Origin: Novilysobacter antarcticus
GTDB lineage: Bacteria; Pseudomonadota; Gammaproteobacteria; Xanthomonadales; Xanthomonadaceae
Reading direction: 5' to 3'
Assembly: GCF_019802285.1 (NCBI RefSeq)
Contig: NZ_JAIEUJ010000002.1
Location: forward strand, 806,001 to 870,000
DNA length: 64,000 nucleotides
Of this stretch, positions 44,138-54,228 are shown piece by piece. Position numbers and translations under genes: made by a program. The notes below the pieces were generated by a model. It searched no databases. It was not told the DNA's origin and worked only from the letters and a program-made list of their open reading frames with translations. Numbering within the stretch: position 1 is the stretch's first letter; every line of letters begins with the position of its first letter.

Positions 44138-44810
44138 ACCTCGCCAGCGCCGTTTCCAACGCCTCGCCCATCATCTGCAGAAACAGCGTGCCCATGCCGG
44201 GGAAAAACCGGTTGGGATCGCGGCTGCCCACGGCCACCAGGCCCAGCGCGGGCAGCGGGAGCAATGCGGTGGACTGCACCTGGTCGGCGCTGTCGCCGTA
44301 GAGCAGCGCGTGCTTCTCCGGCTGCAGGCGACCGCACAGCGGCTCGCCGTCGGCAAGGCAATCCTGGAACGGTTGCAGGCGCGCATCGTCGCGTTTGACC
44401 ACCTGCAGCCAGTCGCTCTCGTCGAGCCCGTCAATCGCCTCAAAAAGGACGATTTTCACCAGATCGCCGTTGAAATCCTCCGCAAGCGTCGCGGCCATCG
44501 CGCGCACGGTGTCGGCGGCAGTGTCCTGGCGCATCAAGGCGAGTGCCAGCTGGTGCGTCCGCACCGCCAGCCGCTCGTTCTCCTCGGCGTTGGCAAACAG
44601 ATCGCGCAAGCGCTTGGACAGTTCGCGGTTCTTGTCGCGCAGCACCTCCAGCTGGTAGCTGGCCAGGGAGGCAGCCGAGCCTTCCTCGCGCGGGACCACC
44701 AGGCTGATGGCCAGGTCGGGAAACTGCTGCAGGAACGTGGGATGGCGGCGCAGCCAGGCGGCCACATCGTGCACACCCAGGGTTTCGGTGGTCTCGCTCA
44801 TGCGTTCCAT
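44127..44810 (-). CDS. DUF484-family protein (GAF-like)
   Basis: A 227-residue protein. A short N-terminal helical region with [19 protein letters not shown] is typical of the family, then a coiled-coil stretch with [18 protein letters not shown], then a GAF-like C-terminal domain with [20 protein letters not shown]. Function unknown; the gene (yigA in E. coli) lies between dapF and xerC in many gammaproteobacteria. It overlaps both neighbours. Confidence 0.88.
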   Translation of the reverse strand: MERMSETTETLGVHDVAAWLRRHPTFLQQFPDLAISLVVPREEGSAASLASYQLEVLRDKNRELSKRLRDLFANAEENERLAVRTHQLALALMRQDTAADTVRAMAATLAEDFNGDLVKIVLFEAIDGLDESDWLQVVKRDDARLQPFQDCLADGEPLCGRLQPEKHALLYGDSADQVQSTALLPLPALGLVAVGSRDPNRFFPGMGTLFLQMMGEALETALARYAR

Positions 44811-45664
44811 TCTCCTTCAAATACGAATGCGGCTGCGCCGGTCATCGCAACCGGCTGGTCGTCGGCGGGCCAGGCAATCTGCAGCTCGCCTCCGGGCAAC
44901 GACACGCGCACGTCGCGATCGACCAGCCCGCGCCGGGCGAGGATGGCAACGGCCGCGCACGCGCCACTGCCACAGGCCAGGGTTTCACCGACGCCGCGCT
45001 CGTACACGCGCAAGCGGATGTGGTCGCGGCCAAGGATCTGGGCGAAACCGACATTGACCGATTCGGGAAACGCCGAGTGGCCTTGCAGCCCGGGGCCGAC
45101 CATGTCCAGCTCGGCGGTATCGATATCCTCTACCTCGATCAGCGCGTGGGGATTGCCCATCGATACCGCGCCCACCGGCAGGATGCTGCCGCGCACCGGC
45201 AGCACGTAGGGATCGCGGGGGGCGTCGAAGCCGACCATCGGAATTTTTGCCGGCTCGAACTGCGGCACACCCATGTCGACGCGGTAGCGGCCATCCTCGA
45301 GGCGCTGCACCGTGTGCGCGCCAACCGGACTGTCGAGCTGGAACTCGCCGGCCGCCGGCGCGCTGCCCTCGCGCACCAGCCAGGCGGCGACGCAACGGGC
45401 GCCGTTGCCGCATTGTTGCGAGGTCGATCCATCCGCGTTCCAGATGCGGTAGCTGGCGATGGCGGCCGGGGTGCGCGGCGCTTCGATGGTCAGTATCTGG
45501 TCGCATCCCACGCCGTGGTGGCGATGGGCGATGGCGCGGCACAAGCCCGGGTCTGGCGCGTCCCGGTCACCGCGCAGGTCCAGCACGACAAAGTCGTTGC
45601 CGGCGCCGTGCATCTTGCTGAAAGGCAGGGCGGAGGTGGACCCGGTCCGTGCGCCTTCAGTCAT
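44798..45664 (-). CDS. dapF: Diaminopimelate epimerase
   Basis: Converts LL- to meso-diaminopimelate for lysine and peptidoglycan. It has 288 residues. The two catalytic cysteines are in [10 protein letters not shown] and [12 protein letters not shown], one per pseudo-symmetric half; [15 protein letters not shown] marks the N-terminus. The ATG at 45664 overlaps the lipoprotein gene by 8 bp, and the 3' end overlaps DUF484 by 13 bp. It is the enzyme of the lptM-dapF-DUF484-xerC cluster. Confidence 0.96.
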   Translation of the reverse strand: MTEGARTGSTSALPFSKMHGAGNDFVVLDLRGDRDAPDPGLCRAIAHRHHGVGCDQILTIEAPRTPAAIASYRIWNADGSTSQQCGNGARCVAAWLVREGSAPAAGEFQLDSPVGAHTVQRLEDGRYRVDMGVPQFEPAKIPMVGFDAPRDPYVLPVRGSILPVGAVSMGNPHALIEVEDIDTAELDMVGPGLQGHSAFPESVNVGFAQILGRDHIRLRVYERGVGETLACGSGACAAVAILARRGLVDRDVRVSLPGGELQIAWPADDQPVAMTGAAAFVFEGEWNA

Positions 45665-45908
45665 TCCCGTCGTCGTCACCGCCCACCTCGGGAATCGGGT
45701 CGGCACCGAGTTCTTCGATCGTGTCCTCGGTCGTGGCGTCATCCTCGACCGGTTCAGTGGCGTCCACAGCCTGATCGTCGCTATCGATCGGGGTATCGGC
45801 CGGGACGGCGTCGGGCATGACCAACGGGCCGCTGTTGCCGCAACCGGCAACGGCCAGCGGCAGGGCAAGTACGAGGGCGAGCAGGCAAATCGGAAGTCGT
45901 GCGTTCAT
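45657..45908 (-). CDS. lptM: LptM-like small lipoprotein
   Basis: An 83-residue outer-membrane lipoprotein. The signal peptide ends AVAGC (Cys23), and the mature protein starts [10 protein letters not shown], close to the CGxKGPLYxP motif of LptM (YifL), which helps LptD oxidise and mature. The tail is very acidic and probably disordered. Its position directly upstream of dapF is the same as yifL in E. coli, which supports the assignment. Confidence 0.8.
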   Translation of the reverse strand: MNARLPICLLALVLALPLAVAGCGNSGPLVMPDAVPADTPIDSDDQAVDATEPVEDDATTEDTIEELGADPIPEVGGDDDGND

Positions 45909-45948
45909 CGCCGCAGTGTAACGGCGCCAGCGGGCAAGGCGATACCGT

Positions 45949-46338
45949 TCAGCGCTCCGGCTCGGGTCGCAGCCATAGCCAGCACGCGATAACGGCCATC
46001 GTGGCCGTGGCGATGGCGGCGATCCACAGGTGCGGAGCGGTCAGGAAGGCGATCGCGGCGGCCAGCAGCATGGAGGCGCTGGCGAGCCACTTGGCCCGCC
46101 GCGAGACCGCGCCGTGACGCTGCCAGTCACGGATCATCGGACCGAACACGCGATGGGTCAGCAGGCGCTGGTGCAGGTGTTTGGACCCGCGCGCCGCCGC
46201 GTACGCTGCCAGCAGCACGAAGGGTACCGTCGGCAGCAGCGGCAGGACCACGCCGGCCGCAGCCAGCGCCAGACTCAGGTAGGCCAGCAGCAACCAGGCC
46301 CAGCGCACCGGGCCGTGTGGATCGCGGCCGATCGGCAT
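45949..46338 (-). CDS. DUF454 / YbaN-family inner-membrane protein
   Basis: A 129-residue protein with three to four hydrophobic segments (about 13-50, 87-102 and 104-122). The family signature region GVVLPLLPTVPFVLLAAYAAARGS, here as LPLLPTVPFVLLAAY, is followed by a conserved basic part (HQRLLTHRVFGPMIRDWQRHG). The role of this family is unknown. It lies between lptM and the oligopeptidase gene. Confidence 0.85.
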   Translation of the reverse strand: MPIGRDPHGPVRWAWLLLAYLSLALAAAGVVLPLLPTVPFVLLAAYAAARGSKHLHQRLLTHRVFGPMIRDWQRHGAVSRRAKWLASASMLLAAAIAFLTAPHLWIAAIATATMAVIACWLWLRPEPER

Positions 46339-46343
46339 GGCGG

Positions 46344-48554
46344 CTAGCGGGAAGCGGCAGTCTCTACCGCCAGCTGGTCGAGCATGAACGCGTACATCTC
46401 GGCCAGCTCGCGATAGCGTCGGAAGCGACCGGACTTGCCGCCGTGGCCGGCGTCCATGTTGGTCCGGAACAGCACCGGCGCGCTGCTGGTGTCCAGATCA
46501 CGCAGTCGAGCGACGTACTTGGCCGGCTCCCAGTACTGGACCTGCGAATCCCACAGGCCGGTGCCGATGAACATCGCCGGGTAATCCTGCGCGACCAGGT
46601 TGTCGTACGGCGAGTAGGCCAACATCACGTCGTAGTAGGCCTTGTCCTCCGGGTTGCCCCACTGGTCGTACTCGTTGGTGGTCAACGGAATGCTGGCGTC
46701 CAGCATGGTGGTGACCACGTCCACGAAGGGCACCTGGGACAGGATCACCCGGTAGTCCTGCGGGGCCTGGTTGGAGATCGCGCCCATCAGCAGGCCACCG
46801 GCGCTGCCGCCGTAGGCCGCGACGCGGTCCTTGGCCGCATAGCCTTCATCGACCAGGAAGCGGGTCACATCGATGAAGTCGTTGAAGGTGTTCTGCTTGT
46901 GCTTCAGCTTGCCGGCGTCGTACCACTTGCGGCCCATCTCCTGGCCGCCGCGGACGTGGGCGATGGCGTAGACCATGCCGCGATCGAGCAGGCTGACCAC
47001 CGGCAGGTTGAACGCCGGGTCCATCGAGTAGCCGTAGCTGCCGTAGGCGTACTGCAGCAGCGCGGCGGTGCCGTCCTTTTGGAAGCCGTTGCGGTAGACC
47101 ACCGAGACCGGGATCTTGGCGCCGTCGCGCGCGGTCGCCCATAGGCGCTCGGTGGTGTAGAGCGCGGGGTCGTAGCCGATCACCGGCTGCTGCTTGAGCT
47201 GGCGGCGCTCGCCGGTGCGTGTGTTGAGCTCGTAGGTGGTGTCCGGCGTGGTCAGCGAGGTGTAGCTGTAGCGCAGCCAGTCGGTGTCCGGCTCGGCGTT
47301 GGTCGCCAGCCCCATCGAGTAGGCACTCTCGTCGGCCTTGACGTATTCGGAGGCCGCATCGGTCTGGCCGACTTCGCCGCGAATCAGCCGCAGGCGCTCC
47401 AGCCCACCGGAGCGCTCGGCCACGGCGGTGAAGCCGTCAAACAGCTCGAAGCCGTCGATGTACACGTCCTCGTCGACCCCGATCCACTCCTGCCACTGCT
47501 CACGTGAGGTCGCGTTGCTGGGGGCCGTCATCAGCTTGAAGTTGTCGGCCGGCTTGCCGTCCGCGCCGGAAGCGTTGGTGCGGATCACCCAGCGACCGTC
47601 GTGGTGGTCGGCGCTGTACTCGACATCGCGCTCGCGCGGGGCCAGTACGGTGAACTCGCGCGGATCGGCAGCCAGTGCGCAGCGGCTTTCGCTCGATACG
47701 GTGCTTTCCACGCCGATGCAGATGTACTTGTCATCGCGGGTGCGGCCAATGCCCATGTAGAAGCTGTCGTCGTGCTCCTCGTAGACCAACACGTCATCGG
47801 CGACCGGGGTGCCGAGCACGTGCTTCTTGACCCGCACCGTGAGCAGCGTTTCCGGGTCGTTCTCGACGTAGAACACGGTGCGGTTGTCATCGGCCCAGAC
47901 GACATTGGCCGACACGCCGGGGATGGCATCGTCAAGGAGCTCGCCGGTGTCCAGGTCCTTGAAACGGATCACGTACTGACGCCGACCGATGTCGTCATCG
48001 GCCCAGGCCAGCAGGCGGTTGTCCTGGCTGACCGCGAAGTCGCCGACGCTGAAGTACTCCTTGCCGGCGGCCATCGCGTTGACGTCCAGCAGGACCTGCT
48101 CGTCGGCCTCCATGGAACCCTTGCGACGGGCGTGGATCGGGTAGTCCTGGCCGGTCTCGAAACGGGTGTAGTACCACCAACCACGCTCGCGATACGGCAC
48201 CGAGCTGTCGTCCTGCTTGATGCGCCCGACGATCTCCTCGTACAGCGTGTCCTCCAGGCCCTTCAGCGGCGCCATCACGGTATCGACGTAGGCGTTCTCC
48301 GCTTCCAGATAGGCCAGCATCGCCGGGTCCTTGCGGGTGTCGTCGCGCAGCCAGTAGTACTCGTCCTGGCGGGTTGCACCGTGCGGGGCGGTGACCAGAT
48401 GCGGGCGCTTCTCCACGTCGGGAGCGGCGGCGGTGACGGTGGATGACTGTGGGGGAACGCTGGAAGGCATGGAAAGACTCTGGGCGGAAGCAGGAGTGGC
48501 AGCCGCAATCAGGACCGAGGTCATTACGGCGGCGGCAAGCAGAAGTGGCTTCAT
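46344..48554 (-). CDS. Oligopeptidase-B-like S9 peptidase, exported
   Basis: A serine peptidase of 736 residues with a signal peptide (1-24). The N-terminal seven-bladed propeller is followed by the alpha/beta-hydrolase domain. The catalytic Ser is in AYGGSAGGLLMG and the His is in the MDAGHGGKSGRF segment; the Asp lies between them. The propeller opens with the family-typical DEYYWLRDDTRKDPAMLAYL region (core EYYWLRDD). Close to PtrB (cleavage after Lys/Arg), but secreted, as usual in Lysobacter relatives. It is the first of two adjacent S9 genes of different subfamilies. Confidence 0.92.
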   Translation of the reverse strand: MKPLLLAAAVMTSVLIAAATPASAQSLSMPSSVPPQSSTVTAAAPDVEKRPHLVTAPHGATRQDEYYWLRDDTRKDPAMLAYLEAENAYVDTVMAPLKGLEDTLYEEIVGRIKQDDSSVPYRERGWWYYTRFETGQDYPIHARRKGSMEADEQVLLDVNAMAAGKEYFSVGDFAVSQDNRLLAWADDDIGRRQYVIRFKDLDTGELLDDAIPGVSANVVWADDNRTVFYVENDPETLLTVRVKKHVLGTPVADDVLVYEEHDDSFYMGIGRTRDDKYICIGVESTVSSESRCALAADPREFTVLAPRERDVEYSADHHDGRWVIRTNASGADGKPADNFKLMTAPSNATSREQWQEWIGVDEDVYIDGFELFDGFTAVAERSGGLERLRLIRGEVGQTDAASEYVKADESAYSMGLATNAEPDTDWLRYSYTSLTTPDTTYELNTRTGERRQLKQQPVIGYDPALYTTERLWATARDGAKIPVSVVYRNGFQKDGTAALLQYAYGSYGYSMDPAFNLPVVSLLDRGMVYAIAHVRGGQEMGRKWYDAGKLKHKQNTFNDFIDVTRFLVDEGYAAKDRVAAYGGSAGGLLMGAISNQAPQDYRVILSQVPFVDVVTTMLDASIPLTTNEYDQWGNPEDKAYYDVMLAYSPYDNLVAQDYPAMFIGTGLWDSQVQYWEPAKYVARLRDLDTSSAPVLFRTNMDAGHGGKSGRFRRYRELAEMYAFMLDQLAVETAASR

Positions 48555-48581
48555 CGGATCGGATCCGGGCGGGTGGCTGAT

Positions 48582-50711
48582 TCAGTCGGCCGACTTGTCG
48601 TCGGCGAGCTGATTCCACAGGAAGGTGTAGGCCAGCGCGCTCATGTGCGCGGCCTGCTGGTTGTTGGCCGCGCCGCCGTGGCCGCCCTCGATGTTCTCGT
48701 AGTAGCGCACGTCCTTACCGGCCTCCAGCATCTTCGCCATCATCTTGCGGGCGTGGCCCGGGTGGACGCGGTCATCGCGGGTGGAGGTGGTGAACAGGGT
48801 CGGCGGGTAGTCCTTGTCCGCGTCAAACAGGTGGTAGGGCGAGAAGGTCTGGATGAACTCCCACTCTTCGGGCTTGTCCGGATCGCCGTACTCGGCCATC
48901 CATGACGCCCCGGCGAGGAGCTTGTGATAGCGCTGCATGTCCAGCAACGGCACCTGGATGACCACCGCACCAAACAGCTCCGGGTACTGGGTCAGCATGT
49001 TGCCGGTGAGCAGGCCGCCATTGCTGCCGCCCTGGATGCCCAGGTGTTTGGCCGAGGTGACCTTGCGTGCGACGAGGTCCTTCGCCACCGCGGCGAAATC
49101 CTCGTACGCCTTGTGCCGGTTGGCCTTCAGCGCGGCCTGGTGCCAGCGCGGGCCGTACTCGCCGCCGCCGCGGATGTTGGCCACCGCGTAGGCGCCGCCC
49201 TTCTCCAGCCAGCCCTTGCCGACCGCACCGGAATACCCGGGCGTCAGCGAGATCTCGAAGCCACCGTAGCCGTACAGCAGGGTCGGCGTGCTGCCGTCCA
49301 GCGGCATGCCCTTGGGATGGACGAGGAAATACGGCACGCGGGTGCCGTCCTTGCTGGTGGCGAAGTGCTGCTCGACCACCTCGTTGGAGGCGTCGAAGAA
49401 GATCGGCATGGTCTTCAGCACTTCGGGCGCCTGGCCGATGGTTGCCAGCGACAGCGACTGCGGGTTGAGGTAGTCGGACGCCATCACCCACAGGTCGTCG
49501 TTGCCGTCGGCATCCACCGCCGCCACGCTGACCGTGCCTTCGGGCTGCTCGACGAAAGCGCTGCGCTTCCATGTGCCGGACGCGTCGGCAGGCGGTGTCA
49601 GCACGCTGAGCCGGTTCTTCACGTCTTCCAGCACGTTCAGCACGAGATGGTTGGCGGTCCAGGTCGAGCTGGCCAGCGAGGTCGTCTCAGTCGGCTCGAA
49701 CAGGCTGGTGAAGTCGCGTTTGCCGTCCATGAACGCATCGAAGTCGATCGCGATCAGGCTCCCCGCCGGCCAGGTCTTGCCGCCGGCTTGGTAGGGCTCG
49801 CGCAACTCCAGGACCATCCAGTCCTTGTGCACGGATTTCATCGCCGAGTTGGGCGCATCCACCTTAGTCAGCTTGCCGTCGGCACCGCGCAGGTAGAGCT
49901 CGTCGTTGTAAAACGCCAGGGTGCGGGTGACGAAGTCGCGCTCGTAACCGGGGGTGTGGTCACGGCCGGCGGCGATGTACATGTCGTCGGGCTTGCCCTC
50001 ATAGACCAGCTTCGCGCTCTCAAGCGGCGTACCGCGCTGCCACTGTTTGACGATGCGCGGGTAGCCCGACTCGGTCATCGAGCCGGGGCCGAAATCGGTG
50101 AACACGTAGACGCTGTCCCGATCGATCCAGCCGAGGCCGCCCTTGGCCTCGTCACGGAAGAAGCCATCCTCCACCCAGCCCATGGTGCCCAGATCAAACT
50201 CCCGTGTGACGTCGGCATCGGCGCCGCCGCGCGACAGCGCGACCAGGCAGCGCTGGTACTCGGGCTTGAGGCAGTCGGCGCCGTGCCAGACCCAGTTCTC
50301 GCCCTCGGCCTTGTTCAGCGCGTCCAGGTCGATCACGGTCTCCCACTGCGGCTTGTCCTTGCGGAACTCGGCCAGCGACGTGCGACGCCACAGGCCGCGC
50401 TGGTGCTGCGCGTCCTTCCAGAAGTTGTAGTAGTACTCGCCGATTTTCTCGACGTACGGAATCTTGGCGTCCGAATCGAGGATCGCCAGAATCTGCGATT
50501 CCAGCTGCTTGAAGGCCGGGGTGGCGGCGAGCTCAGCCTCGGTCGCGGCATTACGGGCCTTGACCCACTCCAGCGCCTTGGGCGCTTCGACTTCTTCCAG
50601 CCATTGATACGGGTCGGACACGGGGGCCTCCTGGGCGTGGGCGCTGCCCATGGCCACTGCGAGGCCGGCGACGAGAAAGGCGGCCCGACGGGCCTTCAGC
50701 AGCTGCGACAT
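48582..50711 (-). CDS. Prolyl-oligopeptidase-like S9 peptidase, exported
   Basis: A 709-residue peptidase with a signal peptide (about 1-26). The N-terminal DPYQWLEEVEAPKALEWVKARN region (core DPYQWLEEV) starts the propeller. In the hydrolase domain the Ser is in GIQGGSNGGLLTGNM, the Asp in TRDDRVHPGHARKM and the His in EGGHGGAANN. The ATG at 50711 directly precedes the basic part of the signal; a start 18 bp upstream is less likely. Only 27 bp separate it from the downstream oligopeptidase-B-like gene, so the two are probably co-transcribed. Confidence 0.92.
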   Translation of the reverse strand: MSQLLKARRAAFLVAGLAVAMGSAHAQEAPVSDPYQWLEEVEAPKALEWVKARNAATEAELAATPAFKQLESQILAILDSDAKIPYVEKIGEYYYNFWKDAQHQRGLWRRTSLAEFRKDKPQWETVIDLDALNKAEGENWVWHGADCLKPEYQRCLVALSRGGADADVTREFDLGTMGWVEDGFFRDEAKGGLGWIDRDSVYVFTDFGPGSMTESGYPRIVKQWQRGTPLESAKLVYEGKPDDMYIAAGRDHTPGYERDFVTRTLAFYNDELYLRGADGKLTKVDAPNSAMKSVHKDWMVLELREPYQAGGKTWPAGSLIAIDFDAFMDGKRDFTSLFEPTETTSLASSTWTANHLVLNVLEDVKNRLSVLTPPADASGTWKRSAFVEQPEGTVSVAAVDADGNDDLWVMASDYLNPQSLSLATIGQAPEVLKTMPIFFDASNEVVEQHFATSKDGTRVPYFLVHPKGMPLDGSTPTLLYGYGGFEISLTPGYSGAVGKGWLEKGGAYAVANIRGGGEYGPRWHQAALKANRHKAYEDFAAVAKDLVARKVTSAKHLGIQGGSNGGLLTGNMLTQYPELFGAVVIQVPLLDMQRYHKLLAGASWMAEYGDPDKPEEWEFIQTFSPYHLFDADKDYPPTLFTTSTRDDRVHPGHARKMMAKMLEAGKDVRYYENIEGGHGGAANNQQAAHMSALAYTFLWNQLADDKSAD

Positions 50712-50798
50712 GGGCGCTCCGGTGTGCAAAGTTGGGACAGGGCGAGATAACCACCGAAAGTTAGCACAGCGCCGCTTTTACGAAGGCCCCTGCCCGGC

Positions 50799-51149
50799 CT
50801 ACGCGGCCTCGGCGATGCCGCGGCGCCTGCCACCGCGTGCGGGGCGCAGCAGGAGCGTGGCCGAGCTGGGCCGGCCGCCGATGGGCCGTGCCTGCATGCA
50901 GGCACGCGCTCCGCGGCGTAGTGGCGGGGCGGCATCCTGCCGACGATCGAGCCAGTGGAGCACGGCCAGCGCGCTCAAGGGCATGCCCAACAGCCACAGT
51001 GGCAGCCAGCCGATCAGCTCGTGCGACCCGCGCGCGGCGGGCAGCACGATCAGCAGCGTCACGCCCACCGCCAGGCCATGGCACAGGGCCGCATGCAGAC
51101 GTGGTGCCAGGCGATTGGCAGGCAAGGGACGGTTGGCGGAACGGGACAT
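50799..51149 (-). CDS. Small two-helix membrane protein with unusual C-terminus
   Basis: A 116-residue protein with two hydrophobic segments (about 21-40 and 46-66). After residue 70 the sequence becomes Arg/Gly/Ala-rich and is encoded by very GC-rich DNA that includes a perfect 20-bp palindrome at 50887-50906. The original protein may have been shorter and later extended by a repeat insertion. A GAGGAG ribosome-binding site supports the ATG at 51149. Function unknown. Confidence 0.5.
   Translation of the reverse strand: MSRSANRPLPANRLAPRLHAALCHGLAVGVTLLIVLPAARGSHELIGWLPLWLLGMPLSALAVLHWLDRRQDAAPPLRRGARACMQARPIGGRPSSATLLLRPARGGRRRGIAEAA
50887..50906. repeat. Perfect 20-bp palindrome inside the small membrane protein gene
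   Basis: CGTGCCTGCATGCAGGCACG is its own reverse complement and lies in the 3' third of the coding region at 50799-51149. It has the look of a REP-like or cruciform element. No second copy was seen in this window. Confidence 0.6.
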
Positions 51150-51233
51150 GGCAGAGCTCCTCGGTGGCGATGCGCCGAGGATTGCGCTGGACCATCTCAG
51201 GGACTGCGACCGCGCCCCGCACCTGGCGCGGGC

Positions 51234-52211
51234 TCAGACCGGATCGCGGTCGTAGTTGCTGATCGCCAGGCTCAGCAGCGCCCGCGCCTGCTCACGCAGT
51301 GAAGGCGGCGCGGTGATCTCGGCGTCGCTGCCGTAGTGCAGCACGTCCATCAGCAGCTCGCGGCCGGAGCTGAAGGGGATTTTCAGCTCGTAGCGCCCGT
51401 CCGGCAGGAACCGGCCTTCCTGCTGGGAGTGCCAGTGCTCGTCGGCCACCCAGCGCGCCGCCTTGGCACTGAACACGATCGTCGCCCAGCCCTTGGGGGT
51501 GCCCGAGAAAATGCCGTAGCTGGAGGCCAGCTGGCGGTCGAGCTCCTCATTGGGCACGTCGCGGGCGACCTCGTCCAGCTGGCGCGCGACACTGATCCGG
51601 TCCACGGCGAAGCTGCGCAACGCGTCGCGGTCGTGGTCGAAGGCGTCCAGGTACCAGTTGTCGCGGTAATGGGTCAGCCGCTGCGGCGAGACCGTGCGCC
51701 GGGTCAGCTGATCGGTCGAGCGCGCGCGGTAGTCGAACGCCAGCTGGCGCCTGTCCAATACCGCGGTGGCGACATGGCGGAACGCGGTCTCTTCCAGCCG
51801 GCGGGTGCGATGGGCGACCACCCTGACCCGCTCCACCGGCACGCGTCGCCCGCCGGCGTGATCGTCCAGCAGCTTCTCAATGCGCTGCTGCAGCGGCGCC
51901 AGGGCATTGGCCAACACTCCGCCGCCGCTGCGCAGCATCAGTTGCTGCGCCGCCAGCAAGGAGTGCAGCTCGTCGGAACTCAGCCACAGTCCGGGCAGCT
52001 CGAAGCGGTGGCTGTCCTCGGGGTCGTAGCGGAAGCCGGCCTCGCCGTTGCCGATCACCGGCGCCATCAACTGGTCGCGCAGGTAGGCCAGGTCGCGGTA
52101 GACCGTGGCCCGCGAGCACTCGAGCTCTTCCTGCAGGCGCGGCACCGTGACCGGATAGCGGGCGCCGGTCAGGATGCGGTGCAGGGCGTGGATGCGTTCG
52201 ATGCGTTCCAT
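51234..52211 (-). CDS. WYL-domain transcriptional regulator (YafY-like)
   Basis: A 325-residue protein. The N-terminal HTH (about 1-60) has RIHALHRILTGARYPVTVPRLQEELECSRATVYRDLAYLR, with the recognition part VPRLQEELECSRATVYRDL. A central WYL domain (about 140-230) contains SPQRLTHYRDNWYLDAFDHD, and a WCX C-terminal domain follows. Such proteins bind a nucleotide or oligonucleotide ligand and control repair or defence genes. No defence genes lie next to it. ATG at 52211. Confidence 0.88.
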   Translation of the reverse strand: MERIERIHALHRILTGARYPVTVPRLQEELECSRATVYRDLAYLRDQLMAPVIGNGEAGFRYDPEDSHRFELPGLWLSSDELHSLLAAQQLMLRSGGGVLANALAPLQQRIEKLLDDHAGGRRVPVERVRVVAHRTRRLEETAFRHVATAVLDRRQLAFDYRARSTDQLTRRTVSPQRLTHYRDNWYLDAFDHDRDALRSFAVDRISVARQLDEVARDVPNEELDRQLASSYGIFSGTPKGWATIVFSAKAARWVADEHWHSQQEGRFLPDGRYELKIPFSSGRELLMDVLHYGSDAEITAPPSLREQARALLSLAISNYDRDPV

Positions 52212-52388
52212 GGTGCGCACTTTAGACGGTTCCGGAGGTTCCTACGCCAACTGCGCCCTGCGGCGCAACTCGCCCAGCGTCCCGCCTGCGGGCACAATGC
52301 GCCCCATGCATGACAGTCCCCGCCCCATGACAGCGCCGGCCCCCGCCATGCGAACGCCCGAGCCCCGCACCGCGCGAGCCAGCCGCTG

Positions 52389-54152
52389 ATGCAGATCGAC
52401 CTCTGGCTGACGCTGGCCGTCCTGGCCGGCGCGGTTTACCTGTTTGTCAGCGAGAAGCTGGCGACCGACGTGGTCGCCCTGCTGGTACTGGCGTCGTTGC
52501 TGGTGCTGGGACTTGTGTCGCCAACCGAGGCGCTGTCGGGCTTCAGCAGCGAGGCGACGATCACTGTGGCAGCGATGTTCGTGCTCAGCGCCGGCCTGCA
52601 ACGCAGCGGCGCGCTGGAAGGCCTGGGCGAGGCACTGGCGCGGATCCGCTGGAGCTGGCTGTTCGCGCTGGTGATGATGGTGGTGATCGCCTTCATCTCC
52701 GCTTTCGTCAACAACACCGCGGCGGTTGCGGTGTTCCTGCCGCTGGTGATCGCGGCGGCGATTTCCCAACGCCGCGCGCCCTCCAAGCTTCTGATTCCGC
52801 TGTCCTACGCCGCCCAGTTCGGCGGCGTGTGCACGCTGGTGGGCACATCGACCAACCTGCTGGTCAACTCGCTGGCGGTGCAATCGGGCCGCGAGGGCTT
52901 CGGCCTGTTCGAGTTCGCGCCGCTGGGAATCATTTTCGTCGGCATCGGCATCACCTACCTGATGCTGGTCGGGAACTTCCTACTACCCGACCTGGGCGTG
53001 CCGGAAGTCGATGATGACGGGCTGGACGGCATCTTCCTGGTCGAATTGCTGGTGCCTGAAGGCTCCCCGGTCATCGGCACTGACGCGATGAAGGCGCTGC
53101 CGGAGGACATGGCATCCAAGATGACCCTCAAGCTGGTCCGCGACGGCGCGATCCGGGCGCGCCGCAATACCAGCATCGAAGCCGGTGACCGGCTGCTGCT
53201 GCGCGGGGAGTGGAGTCTGATCCAGCGCCTGCGCAAGCAGTACAAGCTGGAGTTCGACCACGTCGCGCGCGACCTGGAAGGCGACGTGGAAGCAGCGCGC
53301 CTGCACGCCAAGGTGATGATCGCGCCCGGCTCGCACCTGGTCGGCCACACCCTGGCCAGCCTGCGGTTCGGCCATGTCTACCGGGCCCGCGTGCGCGGCA
53401 TGCAGCGGCAACAGCGCGCGCCCTTCTGGCAACACATCGACCACGCGCCGCTGGCCGTGGGCGACATCCTGCTGGTGGACAGCACCGAGGCCGCACTGTC
53501 GACCCTGCGCGACGATGCCAACTTCGTCGTCCTGGCCGAGCGCGCGCAGCCGCGGGTGGACAAGCAACGCGCCTGGACTTCGTTCCTGGTCATGTTCGCG
53601 GTGATCGGCGCCGCCGGCCTCGGCCTGTTGCCGATCGTTGCCTCGGCGATCCTGGGCTGCGTGGCGCTGATCGTCCTGCGCTGTCTGGAGCCCGACGAGG
53701 CCTATGCGGCGGTGGACTGGCGGGTGGTGATGCTGCTGGCCGGCGTCCTGCCATTGGGCATCGCGTTGGAGCGTTCCGGTGGTGCGGACTGGCTGGCCCA
53801 GAACGCCATCGGTCTGGTCGGCCAGATGGGCCCGGTGGCGTCTCTGGCGGTGATCTACCTGATGACCTCGGTGCTGACGGAGATGATGAGCAACAACGCC
53901 GCCGCGGTGTTGATCGTGCCCATCGCGATCGCCACCGCGGAGTCGCTGGGCGTGGATGCCAAGCCGTTCCTGGTTGCGGTCGCCTTCGCCGCCTCAACCG
54001 CGTTCGCCACCCCGGTGGGCTACCAGACCAACGCCATGGTCCACGCGGCCGGTGGCTACAAGTTCTCCGACTTCATGCGCATCGGCCTGCCGCTGACGGT
54101 GATCTTCTGGGTCACTGCGGTGCTGCTGATTCCGATCTACTTCCCGTTCTGA
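52389..54152 (+). CDS. SLC13-family permease with two RCK_C domains
   Basis: A 587-residue ion/carboxylate permease. The N-terminal transmembrane half (about 1-205) includes FISAFVNNTAAVAVFLPLVI and VCTLVGTSTNLLVNSLA, the NT motif region. It is followed by two regulatory TrkA-C domains (about 215-300 and 305-385) and a C-terminal transmembrane half (about 395-585) with SNNAAAVLIVPIAIA and TAFATPVGYQTNAMV. The substrate could be sulfate, citrate or another dianion. The plan is that of the CitT/SLC13 group common in aquatic and soil bacteria. Confidence 0.88.
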   Translation: MQIDLWLTLAVLAGAVYLFVSEKLATDVVALLVLASLLVLGLVSPTEALSGFSSEATITVAAMFVLSAGLQRSGALEGLGEALARIRWSWLFALVMMVVIAFISAFVNNTAAVAVFLPLVIAAAISQRRAPSKLLIPLSYAAQFGGVCTLVGTSTNLLVNSLAVQSGREGFGLFEFAPLGIIFVGIGITYLMLVGNFLLPDLGVPEVDDDGLDGIFLVELLVPEGSPVIGTDAMKALPEDMASKMTLKLVRDGAIRARRNTSIEAGDRLLLRGEWSLIQRLRKQYKLEFDHVARDLEGDVEAARLHAKVMIAPGSHLVGHTLASLRFGHVYRARVRGMQRQQRAPFWQHIDHAPLAVGDILLVDSTEAALSTLRDDANFVVLAERAQPRVDKQRAWTSFLVMFAVIGAAGLGLLPIVASAILGCVALIVLRCLEPDEAYAAVDWRVVMLLAGVLPLGIALERSGGADWLAQNAIGLVGQMGPVASLAVIYLMTSVLTEMMSNNAAAVLIVPIAIATAESLGVDAKPFLVAVAFAASTAFATPVGYQTNAMVHAAGGYKFSDFMRIGLPLTVIFWVTAVLLIPIYFPF

Positions 54153-54228
54153 CCTCACCGCGCCCGTCACGGCCGGACCGGCAACGGGCCAACTGGCCCG
54201 CGGCGGCGCAAGCGGGGACAATGGCGGG

